A stretch of 64,000 nt of DNA from Bacteroides sp. (GCA_014802325.1 JAAVCK010000002.1:124001-188000), one strand, 5' to 3'. Counted from the first letter of the stretch, positions 34,196 through 45,257 are shown. The notes: generated by a model from the sequence alone, not told the origin. A program made the numbers and translations.

Positions 34196-35302
34196 TCAGG
34201 ATTTCTCAGCGCTTGCCGCAGGGGCATGAGCTTCGTGCTCGTCATGACCCTTTTCAGTGGAAAGCGATATAAAGATGGTGGACAGCATGGTGAACACAAA
34301 CGCCTGAATGAAACTTACCAGTACGTCGATGAGCAACATGAACACCGAGAATATTATCGACACCACAGCAGTGACACCGGTAACTGCCGGACCCATAGCT
34401 GCAAAAATGAAGATAAGAAGTGTGAGCACTATCACAATCATATGACCACCCATCATATTGGCAAACAGACGCACCGTAAGCGCTGCGGGCTTTGTAAACA
34501 TACCGAACATCTCGATGATAGGCATGATAGGCAAAGGATACTTCAGCCACCAGGGTACATCGGGATTGAAGATTTCTTTCCAATAGTGCTTGGTTCCGCA
34601 GATATTGGTGATGAAAAACGTAAGGAGTGCGAGCACAAGGGTCACAGCGATATTTCCTGTAAGATTAGCGCCACCGGGGAATATCACTATCAGACCGAGC
34701 AGGTTCATCACAAGGATGAAAAAGAACACCGTCAGCAGATAGGGAGCGAAGCGAGGCGCATTCTCCTTAAGCGTGGGTCGTATTACTCCGTCGTAGATGA
34801 AGAGGATAAGCGTCTCCACACCTCCGGTAAGTTTGCGAGGTGCTTTCAGACCCTGATTCTGATGCCAGCGTGCCACCTTCATGATAAGCCATATCACTAC
34901 GAGAACGGAGATAAAGAGTGCACAGACATTTTTCGTGATCGAGATGTCGAGCGGCTTGATTTCCTCGCCATCCTTTATCTCCACTACTTTACCTTTATAC
35001 TTGCTATCCTCGCCGGCTATCTTGAATTCGGCATTGCCGTCGCGATACACATATCCGTGCTCCAGGCGGCGAGATGAGAACACATGCAGTCCGTCAGTGC
35101 CCCACACTATCACCGGGAGCGGAATGCGCACATGGTGATTGAAAGGCACTTCCCATCCGTAGCCGTCGCCCAGATGCTCGAAGATTGTCTCCTTCACTTT
35201 CAGTTCACCGCTCTTCTCGTGATCATCGGCCGACTGAGTTTCAGTCGCCCCGGCTATCACCGCCACGAAGGCAAAGAGAAGTGATAAGATTATCTTTTTC
35301 AT
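34196..35302 (-). CDS. atpB: ATP synthase Fo subunit a with N-terminal extension
   Basis: Subunit a forms the proton half-channels; the essential Arg is R278 in LTVRLFANMMGGHM. Starting at ATG 35302 (MKKIILSLLFAFVAVIAGA) the protein has 368 residues, about 100 more than E. coli AtpB. A signal peptide is followed by a charged, periplasmic-looking domain (about 22-124) before the first core helix. An upstream in-frame start at 35362 is rejected because it lies inside atpC and lacks the signal-peptide shape. Long AtpB with a signal peptide is, to my knowledge, a feature of Bacteroidetes. No atpI is found. Confidence 0.93.
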   Translation of the reverse strand: MKKIILSLLFAFVAVIAGATETQSADDHEKSGELKVKETIFEHLGDGYGWEVPFNHHVRIPLPVIVWGTDGLHVFSSRRLEHGYVYRDGNAEFKIAGEDSKYKGKVVEIKDGEEIKPLDISITKNVCALFISVLVVIWLIMKVARWHQNQGLKAPRKLTGGVETLILFIYDGVIRPTLKENAPRFAPYLLTVFFFILVMNLLGLIVIFPGGANLTGNIAVTLVLALLTFFITNICGTKHYWKEIFNPDVPWWLKYPLPIMPIIEMFGMFTKPAALTVRLFANMMGGHMIVIVLTLLIFIFAAMGPAVTGVTAVVSIIFSVFMLLIDVLVSFIQAFVFTMLSTIFISLSTEKGHDEHEAHAPAASAEKS

Positions 35303-35312
35303 GGTCAATAGC

Positions 35313-35552
35313 TTAGTAGATGCACACTGATACAACATTACTGTCAACATCGACAATGCCACCCTGAATGTCGACGCTGCGCTCGGCAGCTTCGGCAGGT
35401 ACTGTAAATCTCACGGCACCGGGAGTAAGAGTGGAAATGAGGGCGGCGTGGCCGGGGAGCACTGTGAACGCGCCCATCTGGCCGGGCAGATGCACGGCAT
35501 TGACTTCACCCTGATACAGGATGTCCTCGGCAGATATGATTTTCAGTGTCAT
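35313..35552 (-). CDS. atpC: ATP synthase F1 subunit epsilon, short form
   Basis: Epsilon couples rotation and inhibits ATP hydrolysis. From MTLKIISAED (ATG 35552; ATG 35561 would add three residues) the product has only 79 residues. It contains just the N-terminal beta-sandwich (VNAVHLPGQMGAFTVLPGHAALIS), with no C-terminal helical hairpin. Since that hairpin carries the inhibitory function in E. coli and Bacillus, this epsilon may not inhibit by that route. Short epsilon is common in Bacteroidetes. The upstream atpD gene is 32 bases away. Confidence 0.93.
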   Translation of the reverse strand: MTLKIISAEDILYQGEVNAVHLPGQMGAFTVLPGHAALISTLTPGAVRFTVPAEAAERSVDIQGGIVDVDSNVVSVCIY

Positions 35553-35584
35553 GGCTGGCATATAGGATTAATGTTGCAGACTAA

Positions 35585-37099
<1,515 letters not shown>

Positions 37100-37155
37100 T
37101 TAAATATAATGGTGTGTGAGGTAAGTTCTATTTGATTTATTATGATTGTGTATGA

Positions 37156-38232
37156 TCAGAAGTGGAAGCGATATACGATCACGAGCACCATCACTACAAG
37201 ATTGACAAGGTTGATGGGGAGCAGGTATTTCCACTCAAGCGAGAGAAGCTGGTCGATTCGCAGACGAGGGAATGTCCACTTGAACCAGATGATGATAAAC
37301 GACAGAGCCACAGCCTTACCGATAAACCAGATTAACGAGGGGATGTAGTCCATCACGTGGTTAAAGCCATCCCATCCGGGTATATGAAGCGGCATCCAGC
37401 CTCCGAAGAAAAGCAGCGCGGCCACACCCGAGATGATAAAGAGGTTAAGATATTCGGCAAGGTAGAAGAAGCCGAAGTGTATACCCGAATACTCGGTGTG
37501 ATAACCGGCCGTAAGCTCGCTTTCGGCTTCGGGAAGGTCAAACGGGCCACGATTGGTCTCGGCCGTTCCGGCGATCATGAATATCACGAAAGCCACTATG
37601 GCGGGGATATGACCTGAGAATATAAACCAAAGATGATTCTGCGCCTCGACAATGCCGCCTACCGACATAGTGCCCGCGAAAGCCACCATTGTGATGACGC
37701 TGAGTCCGATAGAAAGCTCATAGGAAATCATCTGCGCACCCGAGCGGAGCGCACCGATGAGTGTGAACTTATTGTTGGACGACCATCCTGCGAGCAGGAT
37801 ACCGAGCACTCCTATCGACGATACGGCTACGAGGAAGAAAATACCTACGTTGAAATCTATTATCTGCAAGCCATTGCCCCAGGGAAGCACAGCAAATGCA
37901 AGCATCGAGGCGATAATGACCAGATAAGGAGCGAGGGCAAACAGGAATTTGTCGATATGATTAAGCGAGATAAGCTCTTTGATAAGAATCTTAAACATAT
38001 CGGCAAAACTCTGGAGCAGACCCCAGGGGCCTACACGGTTAGGACCGAGACGACACTGGAAAGCGGCGCAGACCTTACGCTCAAACCATATATAGAAGAG
38101 TGCCAGAAGAGCATATACGAGCAACAGTCCCACGCCAATGAGCAGACATTCGAGTGTCACGGCGAGCCACTCGGGCATTACTCCGGCGAGCAGGGCATGA
38201 AACCAGTTGGTAGCTACTGAAAAATCTTGCAT
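37156..38232 (-). CDS. nuoH: NADH-quinone oxidoreductase subunit H
   Basis: NuoH joins the quinone chamber to the membrane arm. The 358-residue product has eight or nine helices and the conserved [25 protein letters not shown] loop. The signatures [17 protein letters not shown] and GYHTEYSG follow near 230-250. It is the last nuo gene before the embedded atp genes. Confidence 0.96.
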   Translation of the reverse strand: MQDFSVATNWFHALLAGVMPEWLAVTLECLLIGVGLLLVYALLALFYIWFERKVCAAFQCRLGPNRVGPWGLLQSFADMFKILIKELISLNHIDKFLFALAPYLVIIASMLAFAVLPWGNGLQIIDFNVGIFFLVAVSSIGVLGILLAGWSSNNKFTLIGALRSGAQMISYELSIGLSVITMVAFAGTMSVGGIVEAQNHLWFIFSGHIPAIVAFVIFMIAGTAETNRGPFDLPEAESELTAGYHTEYSGIHFGFFYLAEYLNLFIISGVAALLFFGGWMPLHIPGWDGFNHVMDYIPSLIWFIGKAVALSFIIIWFKWTFPRLRIDQLLSLEWKYLLPINLVNLVVMVLVIVYRFHF

Positions 38233-38287
38233 GACAGGATTTATTGTATGATATAATTATTGTATCTTAGTTTCTCGGAAAAAATTA

Positions 38288-39922
38288 TTATCGGTCAATA
38301 TCGGGTACTATATAGTCGAGCGATCCGCCTATCGTGATAAGGTCGGCTATCTTCTGACCATGAGTGATATGATCTACCACAGCTGCAGCGGGCAGACAAG
38401 GCACTACAAGTTTCAGACGATAGGGAGCGGTATTGCCATCGCTTTCGATATGAACACCAAACAGTCCGCGGCAACCTTCCACAGCCTTGAACCAATGTCC
38501 GACAGGGAGTTTCAGCACAGCGGGTACTTTCACGCAATACTCTCCTTCGGGAATATTGTCGATGAGCTGGGCGATAATCTTTGCCGACTGCATGATCTCG
38601 TCCATTCTCACCTTGAAGCGTGCCATCGAGTCGCCCTCGTGACGCACCACCTGCTCGAAATCGAGCTGTGAATATATGCTGTAGGGAGCTACCTTGCGCA
38701 CGTCGCAAGCCCAGCCCGAGCCGCGGCCGTTAGGACCGGTCACAGCCCAAGAGATAGCATCCTTGCGATGAAGGACGCCGACGCCTTCCATACGGTTTTT
38801 GGCAATTACGTTGCCGGTGAATATCTTATTGTATTCAGCCACATTCTTGGGGAGAATTTCAAGAAGTGCCTTAACGTCGGGTACGAATGATGCATCAAGA
38901 TCCTGCATCACACCGCCGATACAATCATAATTAAATGTCATACGTGCTCCGCATGTACGCTCGAAGATATCGAGAATCTGCTCGCGGACACGGAGAGTGT
39001 AGAAGAGCATCGTGGTAGCGCCGAGGTCCATACAGTATGTACCTATGAAGAGGCAGTGAGATGCTATGCGCGACAACTCGTCCATTAGCACTCGAATCAC
39101 CTGCGCGCGGTCAGAAATCTTGATACCGGCCGCTTCCTCAACCGCCATACAGAGACAGTGATGATAGGGGTGAGCCGAGAAGTAGTCCATACGATCCATG
39201 AATGGGAGCGACTGCATATAGCTCTGTCCTTCACAGAGTTTCTCGATACCGCGGTGGATATATCCGAGATATATGTCGATTTTTTTGATAGTCTCACCGT
39301 CGACAGCAGTGCGGAAGCGGAGCACGCCGTGAGTAGCGGGGTGCTGCGGGCCAATATTAACTACGAAATCATCTTCGGCGAAGACACGGCGCTCGGATTT
39401 TTCGATCTTACCTGACGCATCGAGTGTATACACGTCGGTAAAGTCCGTCTGGCGTTCGTTTTCGATCGATATGGGGTTAGTATCGGGTGAATTATCATAA
39501 TCTTTACGAAGAGGATAACCTACCCAGTCTATATTGAGGAACAGACGGCGCATATCGGGATTATCTATGAAGATAATTCCGTAAAAGTCAAACACTTCGC
39601 GCTCATATATAGTGGCTATTGCCCAAAGATCATGAACAGAATTGATATACGGCTGCTTGCGGTCGCCTTCGGCCATAACTTTTACAGTCACGGTGTGACC
39701 GTGTTCTGTCGAGTTGAGGTAATAGATACAGCCCATGCCGTTTTCCATCCAGTCCATACCCACGATAGTCATCAGATAGTCAAAACTGAGACGCTCGTCG
39801 TGGCGTAAAGCGGATGCTACCTCATGCCAGTCAGAATTTTTGACTGTAAACTGAGGTATTTCGCCGTCTGTAAATACTGCTTGGGGATACAGCGAGGATA
39901 TTATTCCTTTGATGTCGGCCAT
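38288..39922 (-). CDS. nuoCD: NADH-quinone oxidoreductase fused subunits C/D
   Basis: The 544-residue product joins the 30-kDa NuoC (about 1-150, with GMDWMENGMGCIYYLNSTEHG and VYEREVFDFYGI) to the 49-kDa NuoD (about 165-544). NuoD features are the quinone-site NIGPQHPATHGVLRF, GYIHRGIEKLCEGQSYMQSLPFMDRMDY and the C-terminal GGSLDYIVPDIDR. The fusion is known in several bacterial groups. The NuoD part lacks nothing obvious. Gaps of 58 bases to nuoB and 55 to nuoH. Confidence 0.96.
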   Translation of the reverse strand: MADIKGIISSLYPQAVFTDGEIPQFTVKNSDWHEVASALRHDERLSFDYLMTIVGMDWMENGMGCIYYLNSTEHGHTVTVKVMAEGDRKQPYINSVHDLWAIATIYEREVFDFYGIIFIDNPDMRRLFLNIDWVGYPLRKDYDNSPDTNPISIENERQTDFTDVYTLDASGKIEKSERRVFAEDDFVVNIGPQHPATHGVLRFRTAVDGETIKKIDIYLGYIHRGIEKLCEGQSYMQSLPFMDRMDYFSAHPYHHCLCMAVEEAAGIKISDRAQVIRVLMDELSRIASHCLFIGTYCMDLGATTMLFYTLRVREQILDIFERTCGARMTFNYDCIGGVMQDLDASFVPDVKALLEILPKNVAEYNKIFTGNVIAKNRMEGVGVLHRKDAISWAVTGPNGRGSGWACDVRKVAPYSIYSQLDFEQVVRHEGDSMARFKVRMDEIMQSAKIIAQLIDNIPEGEYCVKVPAVLKLPVGHWFKAVEGCRGLFGVHIESDGNTAPYRLKLVVPCLPAAAVVDHITHGQKIADLITIGGSLDYIVPDIDR

Positions 39923-39980
39923 TGTAGAGATGGTGATATGTTGGATAATGACTTTCTATTTATTATATGAAGCGAGAGTG

Positions 39981-40592
39981 TCAGTCGTTGACTCCGGGTA
40001 CGGGGTGCTGTTTGAGAAACTCTTCCTGACTTTCCTGACGGTTTACGCCGCCGAAGAATTTTTCCACCTTAACCTTACGCGAGAGCTGCATGATACCGTA
40101 GATCATGGCTTCGGGACGGGGAGGACAGCCGGGCACAAACACGTCGACGGGCACAATATCCTCAATACCCATAGCCACATGATAGCTCTTCTTGAACGGG
40201 CCACCCGAGATGGCACAGCTTCCGCATGCTATCACATATTTAGGCTCTGCAAGCTGATCGTAGAGGCGACGGAACACGGGCACCATACGGTGAACAATCG
40301 TACCGGCCACCATCATGAAGTCGGCCTGACGTGGCGAGGCACGGGCAACTTCCCAGCCAAAGCGTGCCATGTCATAGCGTGCCGCTCCGAGCGACACAAA
40401 TTCTATACCACAGCAACTGGTAGCGAACGTAAGCGGCCAGAGTGAATTGCTTCGCCCCCAGTTTATAAGTTGATCCAACGAGCCTACTATGATATTGGCA
40501 CCGTTTTCATTAAGTTTCTTGACAAGCGATTCGATATATTCGTTGTCTTTCCATGCCTCGTAGGGCATGCCTTGCGCGGTCACCTGCTTCAT
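39981..40592 (-). CDS. nuoB: NADH-quinone oxidoreductase subunit B
   Basis: NuoB holds cluster N2, the last electron carrier before quinone. With ATG at 40592 the product has 203 residues and overlaps the nuoA stop by an ATGA; ATG 40598 (MEMKQ) is nearly as good. The frame from 40709 is rejected since its first 37 codons lie in nuoA. The N2 cysteines are C60 and C61 (TSCCGIEF), C126 (CGSC) and C156 (VPGCPPRPEA). Confidence 0.96.
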   Translation of the reverse strand: MKQVTAQGMPYEAWKDNEYIESLVKKLNENGANIIVGSLDQLINWGRSNSLWPLTFATSCCGIEFVSLGAARYDMARFGWEVARASPRQADFMMVAGTIVHRMVPVFRRLYDQLAEPKYVIACGSCAISGGPFKKSYHVAMGIEDIVPVDVFVPGCPPRPEAMIYGIMQLSRKVKVEKFFGGVNRQESQEEFLKQHPVPGVND

Positions 40593-40957
40593 TTCCATTC
40601 GAGAGCTCCTTTCCGCCAGGCATATACAAGGCCAAGCACTATAATACCGAAGAATACTGCTATCGCGGTAAGACCCTCGCCGCCGAGCTCGCGGACTCTT
40701 ACAGCCCACGGGTAGAGAAATACGGTCTCGACGTCAAACATCAGAAACAGGATAGCAAAAAGATAATATCCCACCTGAAACTGAGCCATCGACTCACCTC
40801 GGGTAGGGATACCACATTCATAAGCTTCGCCTTTCTGGGGATTGAACGAGCGCGGGGATATCATACCCGCGAGCCACATTGCAATCGCCACCAGCGCGAC
40901 TCCCGTGAGCAGTGCCACGACAGCCAGTGTTGCATTTTGAATTGCCAGCGTTATCAT
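40589..40957 (-). CDS. nuoA: NADH-quinone oxidoreductase subunit A
   Basis: The 122-residue product has three helices and the signature EAYECGIPTRGESMAQFQVGYYLFAILFLMFDVE between helices 1 and 2, where the loop Cys contacts the quinone region. It opens the nuo-atp block, with a promoter and a structured leader of about 100 bases upstream. Confidence 0.95.
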   Translation of the reverse strand: MITLAIQNATLAVVALLTGVALVAIAMWLAGMISPRSFNPQKGEAYECGIPTRGESMAQFQVGYYLFAILFLMFDVETVFLYPWAVRVRELGGEGLTAIAVFFGIIVLGLVYAWRKGALEWK

Positions 40958-41006
40958 AAACGATTGTTAATCTTACTGATTATAATACTTTTAAACAGAC
41001 ATTCCG

Positions 41007-41050
41007 CCCGCTACCTACCGCGAAATCATAAGATTTCACGGAAAGGCGGG
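41007..41050 (-). promoter_or_regulatory. Nested stem-loop in the nuoA leader
   Basis: On the minus strand an outer stem CCCGC (41050-41046) with GCGGG (41011-41007) encloses an inner one, CCGTGAAATC (41041-41032) with GATTTCGCGG (41027-41018), around a TTAT loop, with a single mismatch. It lies between the -7 element and the nuoA start and could be a regulatory or stabilising RNA structure. No known riboswitch is recognised. Confidence 0.5.
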
Positions 41051-41063
41051 TGATTATTCAGTG

Positions 41064-41071
41064 CAAAGATA
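41064..41071 (-). promoter_or_regulatory. -7 element of the nuo-atp block
   Basis: The minus strand reads TATCTTTG. No clear -33 box 19-21 bases upstream. The transcript would begin about 100 bases before the nuoA ATG. Confidence 0.65.
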
Positions 41072-41149
41072 AGAATAATTTTATAAAAAGTGTGCTGTTT
41101 TGATAAAAAAAGGTAAAACACGAAAATTTACACCTTTACTCCCCTACTC

Positions 41150-42346
41150 TCATCTTACTCTTACTTTCTCGGCCTTGCGGCGGAGTCCGTTGATAATATA
41201 AATGCCACCGCCAATACGATGCAGACCGGAGCCTGACTTCAGAAGCCGCCCGGCAGTATCGAATATCGACACACTTTCGCCCGAATCAGGTATCATGAGC
41301 CCTTTATCGAATACGTGGTAATCCGACTCAAATTTCTTTTCTACAGGACGCATGTATGGCGCGGTGGTAATATTGCCATCATCAGTGGCAGTAACAAGAC
41401 ATGGCACGCCTGAAATATATGCACCGTATGTCACCTCGGGATTCTGCTCTACGGAGGCAAACGTATCCTTCACCGGCTGACGAAACCAGGAGTAAACACC
41501 ATGCCAGCGTGACGACGAACCGGGACTAACCGTGTGTATGCGCATGAGCGAATGATAACTCTTGCCAATAGACGAATGTACGAATATATTATCATTATCA
41601 TTGATATATTCATGAGTGCCGGCATCTTCTTTCATCAGATAGGTGGCCTGCATGGCCGAGCCATTGCTTTCGATAAACAGGTTCATCTCCGGGGCTTCCT
41701 TCTTCTTAAAATACAACTCACCGCGGTCGCTTGCCGGAATCCAACTGCCAAGTCCGGTACCGGGCAGCAGAAGTTCACGCTCATCAACAAACATCGATTG
41801 CATGCCATAATACGTATAGACACGCACCGGATTATACGAGATGTATTCATGCTCCACCTCAACCTCAATGCTGTTTCCGGCAACTGTGTATGTGACATAT
41901 TCCCACGCAAATGGTTCGGGCTTGACAAGACCGATAAGATTTTTTACTCTAATAGTGAGTATGCGTCCCGTAAGGCTATGGTCCTCATCAATGTCGAGTG
42001 ACGTACCATCGAGTTCCAATTCGAGCGATACAGCCACAGCCGTCACCTCACCGTCACTGTCGAGATGATTGGCCCCCACCCAATACCCGTCGGCATGAAA
42101 GGGACCGATGTTGTCACTCCATGAACCACTGTTTACCATCTCACCGTCAAGACTCACACTTGAAAACGTGAACAACTTATTGGCCAGACAGTAGGTAAAA
42201 ACCGCAGTCATTTCACCCCAGGGCGTACTCTCTTTAAATGACAGCACGCCTTTAGGCGAATATTCCACCACGGCGCCCGATGCAGTAAAACCCGCCACAG
42301 CCGCCAAGAGCGTCAGCAATATCTTTTCAATCTTTCTTTTAATCAT
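41150..42346 (-). CDS. Secreted protein of unknown function with sorting tail
   Basis: I do not recognise the 398-residue product's main domain. It has a signal peptide (to about residue 24, FTASGA), a beta-rich body (about 25-340) with many aromatic residues, and a tail (about 355-398) with SVSIFDTAGRLL, GGIYIINGLRRK and KVRVR, which resembles type IX sorting tails. Its ATG overlaps the stop of the PL9-like gene in an ATGA, so the two are cotranslated and probably act on the same substrate. A carbohydrate-binding or carbohydrate-active role is inferred from this link only. Confidence 0.75.
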   Translation of the reverse strand: MIKRKIEKILLTLLAAVAGFTASGAVVEYSPKGVLSFKESTPWGEMTAVFTYCLANKLFTFSSVSLDGEMVNSGSWSDNIGPFHADGYWVGANHLDSDGEVTAVAVSLELELDGTSLDIDEDHSLTGRILTIRVKNLIGLVKPEPFAWEYVTYTVAGNSIEVEVEHEYISYNPVRVYTYYGMQSMFVDERELLLPGTGLGSWIPASDRGELYFKKKEAPEMNLFIESNGSAMQATYLMKEDAGTHEYINDNDNIFVHSSIGKSYHSLMRIHTVSPGSSSRWHGVYSWFRQPVKDTFASVEQNPEVTYGAYISGVPCLVTATDDGNITTAPYMRPVEKKFESDYHVFDKGLMIPDSGESVSIFDTAGRLLKSGSGLHRIGGGIYIINGLRRKAEKVRVR

Positions 42347-45093
42347 ATAGCAATTTTGATCGCCACGGATTTCCCGTCCGTCGTTACTATCTGAAGAATA
42401 TAAAATCCGGAAGACACACCGTCAACAGGAAGCACTCCCGAGGCAACTGTGGAAGACACCACACGTCCGGTCATATCATAGAGCGCGATTCCGGAAATAT
42501 TGTCGCCGTCAACCACGATAGCCGACCCCGTATTGTACCACGACGGCACGGCAGGAGCAACTACCTCCCCTACTCCACCCATCTGAGCGCCTTCTTTTGC
42601 CACTTTCACATAGAAGTCATACACGCGGATACCACCGTTGTTGAGTGATCCGTCGTTGACAAACTTCACTGTGACAGGTTTCGCCGTAGGTTCTATTCCG
42701 GCCGCCTGCAAGAGATCCCAGTCCGAGAGTGTGGTTTTCTTAAGTTTTTCCGAAGTCCATACTCGCTCGGGCTCTCCTTCGACCTGATACTTCACCTTGA
42801 GGTAACGACCACCGGTGAAATGTACGTTGGCCTTGAGTTCAAGCACCGAGGGGAGTTTCCAAACGATTGCGCCGTCGCGCTCCACATTGACAGCACCTAC
42901 AGTACATCCGCCGGGCACCGAGCCATCCGACTCAGTGTATGCCGGATCCCACACGGTTTCATACTGCTGACGTTGCTCCATAATCACAACGTCGCGCAGC
43001 TCATCGGGCAGAGCATCGTAGGAGTCCTGAATATGATACCAGTCACCGGTAAGCACGCGGTTGGCCACTTCGAGTGATATGCGGCCTGTAAGCGATATCG
43101 GTTTCAAGCCACCTGTGGCAGTAACGGTATACTCGCACACGCTCTCCGACACTCCTGATATAGTGAGGCGCTTACCATCCACCGAATAAGTCAGGCCTCC
43201 GGCCAGTCCCTCGACGGTAATACCGGTGGCACCTCCGCCATATTCAAAAACCACGTCGGCTATCGGTTCGCCATAGAAAGCCGTCTGCACGGCATTGTCG
43301 GTCACACATACGAGCGTACCGGGAGCTACATCCGATGCGGTGAGAGTGATAGTCACCGATGCGCCGCTTTCGCCCCCCACGGTGCTGACCGTCACCACGG
43401 CCGAGGTATTAAGGCGACCCGACACAGTAACACACTTCGAGTCCATATTCTTATCGACGGTAAGGCCGTCAGCGCCCTCCACGGTGACATCAACGGCAGC
43501 CCCACCCCACTTTACGGTCACGGGAGAGATTTCATCGCCGCGATATACGATCTGATCCGTCTCACCCGATGCCACATAGAGCTTGCCCGCAGTAGGTGTG
43601 CCACTCTCGTATGCGCCCATATCGGCCGACGCACCGTTATAATCTATCGAGAACACGTCGGCAGCAGTAAGTTCAAGATTGTAGACGGCGGCTTCCGACT
43701 GAGTCATAAATCGCATGGGCACGAAATTTTCCACAATCTCACCGGCATCGGTAAAGCGACTGCCGGCCACCAGACGTGTAAAGGAGTTATCGGGTAGCGA
43801 ACCGTCGGGCTGACGGGAAGCTTTGGCATCACTTTCGAGAAGCGACAGAAATTCGGCCGAATGGTCGGCGGCATAGACCTTGGTTTTATCTATCTTATTA
43901 CCGTCCTTATACGGGTCGCAGCCATCTATCGTGGTCCAGCTGTTGTATTCTGTATCAGGCTTCTGTGAGCCTTCCTTGTTTTCTGAAAGAAACTCATGGT
44001 TGAGCGTGCGTGGATTGAATCCGACACAATTTCTTATGTGCATGCCTCCATAGCGGAACAAGGTGGGGAAACGGTAGTTGTAATCATTATCCCACGCCAC
44101 ACAGTTAAATATATACATGCCTTCGTAAGCATTGTTCTGATCAAACCCCTTCTTGGTATTGGAAAAAGCCACACAATTACGCACCACATGCGCTCCTGTA
44201 GATTGGTCAAAGGCAGCTCCGCCCGCCGAACCGCCGCCACCGAGCTTGAAACCGTTGCCGTTGCCGGGAGTGAGATTTCCGTCGGCATCGAGAGCGGCAT
44301 TCCAGGCATAGCAGTTGTCAATCACCACGGGGTGATACACCATGTAGAGATCCCAGTTGTCATCGCTGTTGTTCCACGCGCGGCATCCGTAAAATTCCGT
44401 ACCCGGGCCGGGAAAAAGCTTGCAGGCAAATCCGTCGGCATCGCCTCCATCATCCTTACCGGAAAATGTCACGGCATCGTAATTGTTATACGAATCGCAA
44501 TTTATCACCTTATTGCCACGGCAATAGGTGTAGCCGGGGTTATATTCCGGAGAGCCGGAAATGGGAAACGATTTGGTCTCCTCTATGCTCCAGTCCTTGA
44601 ACATACCTATCTGCAGACCGGTATCGTTGTTGCCGCGAAATACACATTGCTCGAATATATTGTAGCTGCCCTCCACTTTCACGCCGTTGTCTTTGGCATT
44701 CTGGAAAGTGATACCCTTCACGTGCCAGTAGTTGGCATAGTAGGGGAAATACATACAGCGGGCCATCTTAAACTCCATATTTGTGGTCGGCGTCATCTGT
44801 GAACCGTCTATTATCACCTCACCGTCGCCATAGGCCCACAGACGTATACGCTTGTCGGCATCAGTAGCCTTGACGGGAACCTTGATGCGATCTGAGAGAT
44901 AATATGTACCTCCGTGAACATAGATCGTACCACCGGGTTCTACTACTTCCATAGCCTTAGCCACAGTAGCCAAAGGAGCTTCGGCAGTGCCGGAGGCACT
45001 ATCATCGCCCGTGGTGGATACATGAATCATAGTCTGAGCAGAGAGTCCAAGACTCACAGCCGTAAGGCATGCTGACAAAATATACTTTTTCAT
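42343..45093 (-). CDS. PL9-family-like pectate lyase, secreted
   Basis: The 916-residue product has a signal peptide (cleaved near residue 20, GLSAQT). It then has a right-handed parallel beta-helix (about 22-500). The opening HVSTTGDDSASGTAEAPLATVAKA is the usual start of such lyases. Within it DADGFACKLFPG (K225 candidate base) and GCRAWNNSDDNWDLY closely resemble the PL9 calcium site and Lys. Ig-like and binding modules follow (about 510-830). The end (about 860-916, ALYDMTGRVV...GFYILQIVTTDGKSVAIKI) is a sorting tail. PL9 enzymes cleave polygalacturonate or rhamnogalacturonan-type pectin by beta-elimination. Family assignment is by recognised motifs only; substrate is not certain. Confidence 0.75.
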   Translation of the reverse strand: MKKYILSACLTAVSLGLSAQTMIHVSTTGDDSASGTAEAPLATVAKAMEVVEPGGTIYVHGGTYYLSDRIKVPVKATDADKRIRLWAYGDGEVIIDGSQMTPTTNMEFKMARCMYFPYYANYWHVKGITFQNAKDNGVKVEGSYNIFEQCVFRGNNDTGLQIGMFKDWSIEETKSFPISGSPEYNPGYTYCRGNKVINCDSYNNYDAVTFSGKDDGGDADGFACKLFPGPGTEFYGCRAWNNSDDNWDLYMVYHPVVIDNCYAWNAALDADGNLTPGNGNGFKLGGGGSAGGAAFDQSTGAHVVRNCVAFSNTKKGFDQNNAYEGMYIFNCVAWDNDYNYRFPTLFRYGGMHIRNCVGFNPRTLNHEFLSENKEGSQKPDTEYNSWTTIDGCDPYKDGNKIDKTKVYAADHSAEFLSLLESDAKASRQPDGSLPDNSFTRLVAGSRFTDAGEIVENFVPMRFMTQSEAAVYNLELTAADVFSIDYNGASADMGAYESGTPTAGKLYVASGETDQIVYRGDEISPVTVKWGGAAVDVTVEGADGLTVDKNMDSKCVTVSGRLNTSAVVTVSTVGGESGASVTITLTASDVAPGTLVCVTDNAVQTAFYGEPIADVVFEYGGGATGITVEGLAGGLTYSVDGKRLTISGVSESVCEYTVTATGGLKPISLTGRISLEVANRVLTGDWYHIQDSYDALPDELRDVVIMEQRQQYETVWDPAYTESDGSVPGGCTVGAVNVERDGAIVWKLPSVLELKANVHFTGGRYLKVKYQVEGEPERVWTSEKLKKTTLSDWDLLQAAGIEPTAKPVTVKFVNDGSLNNGGIRVYDFYVKVAKEGAQMGGVGEVVAPAVPSWYNTGSAIVVDGDNISGIALYDMTGRVVSSTVASGVLPVDGVSSGFYILQIVTTDGKSVAIKIAI

Positions 45094-45257
45094 CTTAAAA
45101 GATTGGTTGGGATATATCGATGGGTTAGCAGTGAGGACGTGACCATTCTGCCTGCCGGGAAATCCAAACGGACGCCTGCAAAAAAAGACTCGGCCGATGC
45201 CGCAGCACTGAGCTGAAGCACCGACAGAGCCGTAGTCACTAATTTCGTTATTTTCAC
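45090..45257 (-). CDS. Possible 55-residue secreted peptide
   Basis: A GTG at 45257 opens a 55-codon frame whose product begins MKITKLVTTALSVLQLSAAA (if GTG is read as Met), a strong signal-peptide pattern with likely cleavage after SAAASA. The mature part would be about 33 residues (ESFFAGVRLDF...). The stop overlaps the PL9-like ATG in an ATGA, the same arrangement as the real operon genes here. Against it: no homolog known to me, GTG start, a seven-T run inside, and the other frame is also open. It could be a chance frame in the leader. Confidence 0.35.
   Translation of the reverse strand: MKITKLVTTALSVLQLSAAASAESFFAGVRLDFPAGRMVTSSLLTHRYIPTNLLR

Noticed and set aside
43996-44802. 268-codon plus-strand frame
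   Set aside because: Antisense to the PL9-like gene, with no motif.
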